DNA of 39,659 nucleotides from Myroides sp. N17-2 (GTDB lineage Bacteria > Bacteroidota > Bacteroidia > Flavobacteriales > Flavobacteriaceae), in contig NZ_NSGJ01000045.1 in the NCBI RefSeq assembly GCF_002286775.1, positions 1 to 39,659 on the forward strand. Direction: 5' to 3'. Positions 32,860-39,659 of the stretch are shown piece by piece (position 1 is the stretch's first letter; every line of letters starts with the position of its first letter). The position numbers and the translations under genes are program-made. The notes below the pieces were generated by a model. That model did not search any database. It was given only the letters and a program-made list of their open reading frames with translations, and had not been told where the DNA came from.

Positions 32860-35800
32860 CTATTTGTGGTCAACATGTTTAGAAGCGAATTCATCTATGA
32901 ACCCTTCATTATAATCGTAATCTGCATTCATTAAGTGTTCGTAATTTACCTTTTCTTTCTTTCCAAATCGATTACCGATTTTGTCGAAGATAGAGTATAT
33001 AATAGGCACGATTACTAAGGTTAATAATAAGGAAGATAACAGCCCTCCGATGATTACTACAGCTAATCCATTGTTCATCTCAGCTCCCGCACCACTCGCT
33101 AAGGCAATAGGCACCATCCCTATAACCATTGCGATAGTCGTCATTAAGATAGGGCGAAGACGAGCGTGGTTAGCCGCGATTAGCGCATCGTGTACACTGT
33201 CTCCTGCCTGTACTCTGTGATTAGCAAAGTCGACTAGTAGGATGGTATTCTTACACACTAGACCGATTAGCATAATGATCCCTAATATCGTGAAGATATT
33301 CAGTGATATATTAGCGATAGCCAGTGCTAATAAGGCTCCAATGAATGACAATGGTACAGAGAAGATAACTATAAATGGCTTAGAGAAACTATCATATAGG
33401 GCTACCATCACTAGGTATACTAATATAATAGCCGCTAATAAAGCCACTCCTAATGTACCGAATCCTTCTTCTTGATCCTCCATCGTACCTGTCCATAGGT
33501 ATTTTACTCCTGGTTTTATCTTTAAGGTTTCAAACTGTGGTACCCACTCTTCGGCTATAGCACCTGGAGCACGACCTATTGTTTGAGACTTGATGGTCAC
33601 TGATGGACTCTTATCTCTACGCTCTAAGATAGAAGGCCCTGAACTGTATTTAATATCAGCGAATTGGACTAGTTTAATGTCTTGACCGACGTTGTTTTTA
33701 AAACTGATTTCTTTTACGTCATCGATAGTTGTTCTCGCGTATTCTTGGAACCTAATATTGATGTCGTATTCATACTCACCTGCTCTAAACTTACCATCTT
33801 TATTCCCATTAAACGCTGTCTGCATAGTCATACCCACAGTGTACATATCTAGTCCTAACGCTGCCATCTTATCACGGTTCACCTGTACGTTAATCTCTGG
33901 ACTACCTGTCTCAGTCGTTAGTTTGGTCTCCATCGTACCTGGTATCTTGTCTAGCAAGTCCTTTGCTTGGATAGCGAAGTCCATCGCATCGTCTAAGGTA
34001 GCTCCTGTTACTGTTAATGCTAGTGGTGCCTCTTCAGCTCCGATTAATCCTACTGGTACTGTCTTTATCTTAGCATCTGCAATAAGTGGTGTCAACTCGT
34101 TCTTTAACTTTGCCGCATATACGAATGAGTTCTCCTTACGTTGCTTCTTATCTGTTAAGATAACGTGTATCTCAGACTTGTATTTAGTAGCTTGCGCTCC
34201 TCCATATCCTTCAGAAGACTGACCTACTGTAGTGATCATATCTACCACCTCTGGTTTAGTACTTAAGAAGTCTTCTACTCTTTGAGTTACTTTATTCGTC
34301 TGTTGAAGTGACGCATCTTTATCTAATTCTAATTGTACTAAGAATTCTCCCTTATCTGTCTTAGGGAAGAACTCTGCTCCGATATATCCCATCGGCAACA
34401 ACGCTATCGAACCAAAGAATGATAAGGCTACGATGATAATCACGATAATAGTATTCTTAGTAGAGTTTAACGACCATACTAATAGATTAGATATAGTATG
34501 TGTGAACGCATTTAATCCCTTCTCAAAACCGTGTATAATCTTACCAAAGAATGTAGATGGCTTAATCACCTCGATACGTCCATATCTAGAGAATAACCAA
34601 GGTACGATGGTAAATGATACTAATAGCGATAATAAAGTAGCTATAATTACAGTTACACAGAACTGTTTAATGATATTCGGCACTAGACCTGATGACATGG
34701 CGATAGGTAAGAATACCACCACGATAACTAATGTAATCGCTGTAACTGTAAATCCTATCTCTTTCGCTCCATCATAAGAGGCACGTACTTTATTTTTCCC
34801 CATCTCCATATGGCGGTGAATGTTCTCGATAACTACGATGGCGTCATCGACCAAGATTCCCACTACTAGTGATAGTGCTAGAAGACTCAGTAAATTCAGG
34901 GTATATCCTAGTAAATATATTCCAATGAATGTAGCAATCAATGATAAAGGTATCGCTACCATTACGATAATCGCATTTCTAAAACTGTGTAAGAAGAATA
35001 ACATTACGAATGCCACTAATACAATCGCTAAGAACAAGTCAAACATCACAGCATTAGCTGCCTCTAAGGTAAACTCAGACGAATCATTCGCTACTTTAAT
35101 ATTTATGTTTTGATCTTTATAGTTATTCTCTACTTCTTTTATCGTTTCGTGAGTCAGCTCACTTACGGTTACTGCATTGGCATCAGACTGTTTGATGACT
35201 TGCATTAATATCGTTGACTTTTGATTAAGACGAGCGATTTTCTCGATCTCTTTAATACCATCTTGTACATCCGCTACATCACCTAAGCGTATATCTATAC
35301 CTCCTTGAGATGCTATCACTAAGTCACGCATCTCTTGTACATTCTTATATTTCCCCTCTAGGCGGATGATAGTTTGTTTGTCTTTAGACTTGACATTACC
35401 TGTAGGGAAGTCTAAGTTAGATCCTAAGATGATCTGCTGTACCATCGGTACACTTAATCCGTATGCTTCTAATTTCTTAGGGTCAAGAAGTACTTGTATC
35501 TGTCTTTCTTCACCCCCGATAAGCTCTACCTTAGCTACCCCGTTTACACGAGAGAATATAGGCTGTATCTTCTTATCTAATAAATCATATAGTTCTTTTT
35601 CTGTCAAGTCACTCGTGATACTTAGTGTCAAGATAGGCAAGTCACTTAGAGAATACTTCTGTAGGGAAGGAGGGTCTACATCTTTAGGTAGATCCTTCAG
35701 AATAGCATTGATCTTACGCTGTGCATCATTTAAGGATAAATCAACATTAGCAGTAGAGTTTAAATAAATCATTACGGTAGATAAACTCTCGAATGACATC

Positions 35801-36045
35801 GCTTCTACCTTCTTCACATTCTCTAGTGAGGCTACAGCATCTTCTATTTTCTTTGTCACAGTGTTCTCTATCTCAGAAGGCGAAGCTCCGGGATATACTG
35901 TGGCAACTGTAATTACGTTTACTTCAAACTTAGGAACTAATTCGTAACTCAGATTTTTATAACTAAATAAACCACCTAGTAGTAATGCGATAAACAATAC
36001 TATAATTATACTAGGACGTTTTATTGATATTTCGGCTATTTTCAT
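32860..36045 (-). CDS. RND multidrug efflux permease (AcrB/MexB type)
   Basis: Inner-membrane proton-driven pump subunit. The 1,061-residue protein has the RND layout of 12 transmembrane helices and two large periplasmic loops. The proton-relay residues are visible as VGILVDDAIVVIENI (two Asp in helix 4) and GLVCKNTILLVDFAN (Lys in helix 10). The second-half motif GxxxLVxMxALYDSF is also present. It is the last of four genes (tetR, tolC-like, acrA-like, acrB-like) in one operon. HAE1-type multidrug substrates are likely, but exact drugs cannot be inferred. Confidence 0.93.
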   Translation of the reverse strand: MKIAEISIKRPSIIIVLFIALLLGGLFSYKNLSYELVPKFEVNVITVATVYPGASPSEIENTVTKKIEDAVASLENVKKVEAMSFESLSTVMIYLNSTANVDLSLNDAQRKINAILKDLPKDVDPPSLQKYSLSDLPILTLSITSDLTEKELYDLLDKKIQPIFSRVNGVAKVELIGGEERQIQVLLDPKKLEAYGLSVPMVQQIILGSNLDFPTGNVKSKDKQTIIRLEGKYKNVQEMRDLVIASQGGIDIRLGDVADVQDGIKEIEKIARLNQKSTILMQVIKQSDANAVTVSELTHETIKEVENNYKDQNINIKVANDSSEFTLEAANAVMFDLFLAIVLVAFVMLFFLHSFRNAIIVMVAIPLSLIATFIGIYLLGYTLNLLSLLALSLVVGILVDDAIVVIENIHRHMEMGKNKVRASYDGAKEIGFTVTAITLVIVVVFLPIAMSSGLVPNIIKQFCVTVIIATLLSLLVSFTIVPWLFSRYGRIEVIKPSTFFGKIIHGFEKGLNAFTHTISNLLVWSLNSTKNTIIVIIIVALSFFGSIALLPMGYIGAEFFPKTDKGEFLVQLELDKDASLQQTNKVTQRVEDFLSTKPEVVDMITTVGQSSEGYGGAQATKYKSEIHVILTDKKQRKENSFVYAAKLKNELTPLIADAKIKTVPVGLIGAEEAPLALTVTGATLDDAMDFAIQAKDLLDKIPGTMETKLTTETGSPEINVQVNRDKMAALGLDMYTVGMTMQTAFNGNKDGKFRAGEYEYDINIRFQEYARTTIDDVKEISFKNNVGQDIKLVQFADIKYSSGPSILERRDKSPSVTIKSQTIGRAPGAIAEEWVPQFETLKIKPGVKYLWTGTMEDQEEGFGTLGVALLAAIILVYLVMVALYDSFSKPFIVIFSVPLSFIGALLALAIANISLNIFTILGIIMLIGLVCKNTILLVDFANHRVQAGDSVHDALIAANHARLRPILMTTIAMVIGMVPIALASGAGAEMNNGLAVVIIGGLLSSLLLTLVIVPIIYSIFDKIGNRFGKKEKVNYEHLMNADYDYNEGFIDEFASKHVDHK

Positions 36046-36072
36046 AAGTCGATCCTTTGGTTTTAGAGGATG

Positions 36073-37134
36073 TTATTTAATGATAGATACAGGTGTGTTC
36101 TCTGTCAAGTTAATTTGCCCTGAAGTAATTACTGTCTCACCGTCTTGTAGACCTTCAAGTACTTCTACGAAGTCTCCGAAATTACGACCTGCAACTACTT
36201 TCTTAGAGATGGCTTTACCTTGTACGATTGTGTAGACTAGATTAGAACTTACACTTCCTACGAACGCATTACGAGGTACTAATAAGATAGGAGTATCAGC
36301 ATCCTTCTCTCCATCAAAAATAGCCGAACCATACATACCTGCTCTTAATTTGTTCTCTTGGTTATTAGCGATTAATAAGTCCACAGGATAGTTAAGCGCA
36401 GCATCTGCCTTAGGAGCGATGAAGGTTACCTTTCCTTGGAATGTATCGTTAGGTAGTACACTTGCCTTAACTGTGATGATATCCCCTTCTTTAAGATTAG
36501 CTACGTGACTCTCGTCTACATTCACTCTTAATTTAAGTTGTGCAACGTTTACTAAATCAAATAGAGGAGCACCGGGCGCTACGAATGATCCTAGCTCTAC
36601 GTGTTTCTTATTGATAATACCATTGATAGGCGCTTTTACATTTGCATCAGAAGCTGTGATACGCGCTGACTTTAAGTTTGCCTCCGCATTTTTAAGCATT
36701 AGACGTACTTGGTCAAGTTGTTGTTGAGTCACTCCACCGGTCTTAAATGCACTTTCGAATCGAGTAGCATCAGCTTTAGCCGTAGCTAGAGTAGCCTCTG
36801 CATTTTGGATTTGTACATTGATTTGATCGCTATTTACTATTGCGATTACCTGACCTTTATGTACACGGCTACCTTCATCTACTAATAACTTATTAATACG
36901 GCCTGGAGTCTCTGCTGAGATGGTTACCTCTTGCTCTGGTATGAAATTACCATTAGCTTTGTAAGTAGCGTCATACACCTGTAATTTCGCTTGTTCAGCT
37001 CTTACCGTTACTTCTGCACTGCGTTCTGCTACGATAGCTGTTTCTTGATCGTTCTTCGCTTTATTACTTGATAATATATAGATAAGACCTCCTACTAAAA
37101 CAACTAGTACTAGGGCTGTAATTACTTTTTTCAT
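36073..37134 (-). CDS. periplasmic adaptor (membrane fusion protein) of the efflux pump
   Basis: The 353-residue protein has an N-terminal membrane anchor (about residues 4-24) and no lipobox cysteine. Biotin/lipoyl-like half-motifs flank a coiled-coil hairpin (about 95-160), followed by a beta-barrel domain (about 195-270) and a C-terminal membrane-proximal domain. It links the RND pump to the outer-membrane channel. It starts 28 bases upstream of the RND gene on the same strand and 18 bases after the TolC-type gene, so all three are cotranscribed. Confidence 0.92.
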   Translation of the reverse strand: MKKVITALVLVVLVGGLIYILSSNKAKNDQETAIVAERSAEVTVRAEQAKLQVYDATYKANGNFIPEQEVTISAETPGRINKLLVDEGSRVHKGQVIAIVNSDQINVQIQNAEATLATAKADATRFESAFKTGGVTQQQLDQVRLMLKNAEANLKSARITASDANVKAPINGIINKKHVELGSFVAPGAPLFDLVNVAQLKLRVNVDESHVANLKEGDIITVKASVLPNDTFQGKVTFIAPKADAALNYPVDLLIANNQENKLRAGMYGSAIFDGEKDADTPILLVPRNAFVGSVSSNLVYTIVQGKAISKKVVAGRNFGDFVEVLEGLQDGETVITSGQINLTENTPVSIIK

Positions 37135-37151
37135 ATTCTTATGATGTTAGA

Positions 37152-38471
37152 TTAATCTAATAACGATTTAAGTTCTCCTTGTGCTTTTACTAATTGTATC
37201 TCTGCTAGTTTATAATCTAACATTGAGGTTGTATAGTTGTTTTCTGCTTCAGTATAAGCATTCTCAGCATTAAGTAGGTCAGTTAATGTAGCTAAGCCAT
37301 TTTTATAGTTATTCTGAATATTAGATAGGATACTTTTCGCTAGACTGACATTGTCTTTCTGAATATCTATCGTGATTATGGCATTCTCTAGAGACTTCTG
37401 TGCATTGCTAAAGTCTAGTGATAAGGCTTGTTTAGTATCGTTTATTTGCACATCTACTTTTTTCTGTTCGATTTCTACTTGTCTAACTTTAGAACGAGTA
37501 GCAAATCCACTAAATACAGGTATTTTTAATTGTAGACCTACAGCTGAATTATTTGTCCAATATACTTTATCTGCGGGTGAACCTCCCCAAGGAAATTTAT
37601 CTCCCATACCTTGATAAGCGAAGTTACCGAACGCTGCTAATGATGGATAGTAATCTGCAACTATTGATTTTCTCTTATATTCAAGTAAGTCTTTTTGTTT
37701 CTCTAGTAAGTGAATCTCTGTTCTGCTCTCTATTCTGTTTTCTGCTAGAATTCCTTTTTCATCTATAGTAAATGTTGTTTCAGGCATAATAATAGGAGTA
37801 TTGACATCCATTCCCATAAAGAATTTAAGTGCATTCTCTTGTAAATCAATAGCATTAATAATCTTCTGTCTTGTAGCCTTGATGTTGCTTAGACTTACTT
37901 TAGTACGATCTAAATCTATCTGAGTAGCTAATCCATTTTTGTGTAGATTCTCTATAATATCCTTAATTTTAGTGGTACTCTCTATTGTGGTTTCTATCGT
38001 ATTAAGCATAGCCTTCGTCTGATATACTTGATAATAGGTACTCGCTACTTTCTCTATAATCTGCTCATCGGTTAGCGTCTTATTGATAATATAAAACTCT
38101 TTAGCTGATCTAGCAGCTTTAAGTCCCATAAAGACTGCTTGATTAAAGAGAACCTGAGAAGCTGTAGCCGAAACGTTTGAATTCCACTTTAGATTAAAGG
38201 GGATCATTTGCGTTTGCCCACCCATAGTCAGTGGCATCTCTTGTATCTTCACGTTATTTAGGACATTAGCCTCTATATCTATACGAGGTAAAGCATTCGC
38301 TCTTACTTCCTCTATCTGATACTGGCTATTCTCTATATCTAGAGTCGCTTGTTTAGCCTCTGCCTTGTGTTCTAACGCATATTTTAGAGCATCTTTAAGT
38401 GTAAGAGTCTCTTGAGCATGAGCGATAAAAGCAGAGATTAGTGCTAATAGCGTGATCTTTATCGTTTTCAT
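37152..38471 (-). CDS. TolC-family outer-membrane efflux channel
   Basis: The 439-residue protein has a signal peptide (MKTIKITLLALISAFIAHA/Q) and two OEP repeats, each with long helices and LxxLL-like heptads (for example LKDALKYALEHKAEAK, about 21-36, and AQKSLENAIITIDIQKDN near 368). It is the exit duct of the tripartite pump. Its ATG overlaps the TetR gene's stop by four bases (ATGA), so it is translationally coupled with the repressor gene. Confidence 0.92.
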   Translation of the reverse strand: MKTIKITLLALISAFIAHAQETLTLKDALKYALEHKAEAKQATLDIENSQYQIEEVRANALPRIDIEANVLNNVKIQEMPLTMGGQTQMIPFNLKWNSNVSATASQVLFNQAVFMGLKAARSAKEFYIINKTLTDEQIIEKVASTYYQVYQTKAMLNTIETTIESTTKIKDIIENLHKNGLATQIDLDRTKVSLSNIKATRQKIINAIDLQENALKFFMGMDVNTPIIMPETTFTIDEKGILAENRIESRTEIHLLEKQKDLLEYKRKSIVADYYPSLAAFGNFAYQGMGDKFPWGGSPADKVYWTNNSAVGLQLKIPVFSGFATRSKVRQVEIEQKKVDVQINDTKQALSLDFSNAQKSLENAIITIDIQKDNVSLAKSILSNIQNNYKNGLATLTDLLNAENAYTEAENNYTTSMLDYKLAEIQLVKAQGELKSLLD

Positions 38472-39073
38472 TGTTTTTTATTCTGGATTAGGTCTTTATA
38501 CATTTTTAAGCCTTTATCAGTAGCGATACTTCTGATGTGATATTCTAAGTGTAAGGAGTGTATTTCTATATGTGTATAATCAGATTCAGGGAAGTAGTCT
38601 AGATCCTCTATGGCTGTTAGTGAGGCAATGTGAAATCTAGCGATGAAGTCTACGTCTATGTCAGATCGATATACTCCTTCTCTAATTCCTTTTTCTAAGT
38701 TCTTCTCTAATATTTTTACATATTTCTTTTCGTGAAAGACTTTTTGTTTTTGTGCTAGCTTAGGATAATATTTAGACAACTGGTAGAAACAACCTGATGA
38801 GTCTACTAAGAATATATCGTTGATATCATCAAATGCAGCTAGTAATTCGGGGATAGCTTCTCTGTCTTCTTTTACGGTTAACTCTAATTGTTGTAAAAAT
38901 TTGGCGTTAATACTCGCTAAGGCTTTTTCTATCAATTCTGGCTTGGAAGAGAAATGTTGGTAGATAGTCTTCTTCGAAATGCTTAACTCAGATGCGATGT
39001 CGTCCATTGTTACAGTTTTAAATCCTTGGAGAAGGAACATTTGAGTTGCTTTTTCTAATATTTGAGTTTCCAT
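38468..39073 (-). CDS. TetR-family repressor of the efflux operon
   Basis: The 201-residue protein has an N-terminal TetR HTH (about residues 8-45; TMDDIASELSISKKTIYQHF) and a variable ligand-binding domain that follows. It is the first gene of the tetR-tolC-acrA-acrB operon, so it is autoregulatory. A palindrome GAAACT-N5-AGTTTC lies in its promoter and is the likely operator. Ligand unknown. The location and promoter structure make repression of its own operon a strong inference. Confidence 0.92.
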   Translation of the reverse strand: METQILEKATQMFLLQGFKTVTMDDIASELSISKKTIYQHFSSKPELIEKALASINAKFLQQLELTVKEDREAIPELLAAFDDINDIFLVDSSGCFYQLSKYYPKLAQKQKVFHEKKYVKILEKNLEKGIREGVYRSDIDVDFIARFHIASLTAIEDLDYFPESDYTHIEIHSLHLEYHIRSIATDKGLKMYKDLIQNKKQ

Positions 39074-39093
39074 TGTTTCGTTATTTTGTGAGG

Positions 39094-39126
39094 CAAATAT
39101 AATATGGAAACTTTTGTAGTTTCAAA
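39094..39126 (-). promoter_or_regulatory. promoter and TetR operator of the efflux operon
   Basis: On the minus strand TTTG (39126-39123) and TATATTTG (39101-39094) are a -33 and -7 pair 21 bases apart. Between them GAAACT-N5-AGTTTC (39107-39123) is a perfect palindrome. A repressor bound there would cover the polymerase site. The copies of GGAAACTT further upstream (39144-39152, 39221-39228 and, inverted, 39270-39277) may add binding sites. Confidence 0.7.
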
Positions 39127-39436
39127 GTTTACTTAATAATTGGGGAAACTTTAACTGTGTAGTAAGTTTTTTAGTTCTAGCTAAAGCCTTGATATTACTG
39201 ATTTAAATTCGTTTTATTATGGAAACTTCTTGTTTGTGGATGGTTTTTTTATGGAGTTTGATATTGAGAAAGTTTCCAATATTCCATTTTTATAGTCTGT
39301 TAATGTTACACTTAAAACCCTTTAGAAAGTGAATGGATGTGTATAGGAGTTAGGTTAGTATAAATTGTAGATTTTGGTGATTTATCAGGGAGGTTAATTG
39401 GTTGAATATTAGCTTATTTTTGGCGAAAAAATTTGA
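39127..39436. other. efflux-operon upstream region with repeated GGAAACTT
   Basis: No gene. GGAAACTT recurs at 39144 and 39221, and its complement AAGTTTCC at 39270, in addition to the operator half at 39106. The rest is A+T-rich. The repeats could be extra operator sites or half-sites for the TetR protein. Confidence 0.5.
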
Positions 39437-39539
39437 GTGGTCGCATAATGGTCGCATAGTGGTCGCATAATGGTCACATAGTTTAGACCTTTTTTGATGC
39501 GACCATTATGCGACCACTATGCGATCACTATGCGACCAC
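39437..39539. repeat. inverted array of eight 11-bp repeats
   Basis: Four head-to-tail units of [G/A]TGGTC[G/A]CATA (39437-39480) are followed by a 15-base spacer (39481-39495) and four units of the complement [T/G]ATGCGA[C/T]CA[C/T] (39496-39539). The units are perfectly phased at 11 bp on each arm. The arms pair over 44 bases with only four mismatches. As RNA or single-stranded DNA this would form a very long hairpin. No gene, transposase or CRISPR-like spacer is attached. Confidence 0.9.
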
Positions 39540-39548
39540 TGTGTCTCG

Positions 39549-39644
39549 TCCTACCATAACTGTACAGTTATTGTTTATAATCCTAGTTCTAACTGTACAC
39601 TTGTTTTAGTAATCCTGTCGTTACTGTACAAGTTCTTTTTCTTG
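39549..39644 (+). repeat. three 32-bp tandem repeats with ACTGTACA core
   Basis: TCCT begins units at 39549, 39581 and 39613, an exact period of 32. Each holds ACTGTACA (39559, 39592 and 39623) and a T-rich end. The first contains a 12-bp palindrome AACTGTACAGTT. Units are about 60-70 percent alike, by eye. They lie right next to the 11-bp array. The end of the window may cut further copies off. Confidence 0.7.
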
Positions 39645-39659
39645 TGTTTTTTTCTTATA

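Noticed and set aside
32981..35767. Long open frames on the plus strand opposite the RND gene
   Set aside because: Shadows of the high-constraint RND coding sequence. No start context, no homology pattern, and the RND frame is clear.
39437..39644. CRISPR array at the right end
   Set aside because: Units are contiguous without variable spacers, one array is an inverted repeat, and no cas gene is near.

Overview
The window looks like chromosome from a Flavobacteriaceae bacterium, with Myroides or a close relative as my best guess. The reasons are low G+C, promoters of the Bacteroidota TTG / TAnnTTTG type with little Shine-Dalgarno sequence, two SusC-like-fold outer-membrane receptors of the CarboxypepD_reg/OMP_b-brl type, MobC/relaxase genes of Bacteroidota type, and flavobacterial gene neighbours. 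The genus is an inference from overall look, not from a search.

Layout. (a) 1-1859: the end of a membrane protein gene, a small exported protein, a highly structured non-coding stretch (571-760) and an AbiH-type phage-defence gene. (b) 1960-12692: a 10.69-kb integrative mobilizable element inserted in the 3' half of a CAU-anticodon tRNA gene. It is bounded by a 43-bp perfect direct repeat. It carries a tyrosine integrase, a decayed PDDEXK nuclease gene, a three-gene toxin / HTH antitoxin / SecB-like chaperone (TAC-type) operon, a RadC-like JAB protein, a mobilization module (membrane protein, relaxase, MobC, candidate oriT), a replication module (Toprim primase, SF3-type helicase, iteron-like repeats between them), an excisionase-like HTH protein and a membrane protein of unknown role. 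It has no type IV secretion genes, so it should need a helper to transfer. Both ends carry the same pair of TGTTGTAC sites at 11-bp spacing, which are good candidates for integrase arm sites. The element also supplies a new 3' tRNA end and a new tRNA terminator. (c) 12651-14965: two tRNA genes, methylmalonyl-CoA epimerase, rbfA and a LolC/E-type permease, which are ordinary core genes. (d) 15397-21982: a four-gene operon of a large Sel1-repeat protein, a divergent Hsp90, and two tandem paralogous helical-repeat proteins. The function is unknown and the setting looks like a dedicated chaperone system. (e) 22066-24819: an acidic protein whose last five residues are a textbook sliding-clamp-binding motif, then D-lactate dehydrogenase. 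(f) 24842-32826: two tandem TonB-dependent-receptor-like proteins, a small XRE regulator, a FabH-type ketoacyl synthase and an AraC regulator. (g) 32860-39126: a tetR-tolC-acrA-acrB type multidrug efflux operon with a palindromic operator set between its -33 and -7 boxes. (h) 39127-39659: no gene. It holds a 103-bp inverted array of 11-bp repeats and three 32-bp tandem repeats.

The parts most worth a second look are the TAC-type operon in the mobile element, the Sel1-Hsp90-TPR operon, the structured RNA-like region ahead of abiH, the paired arm sites, and the inverted 11-mer array at the right end.
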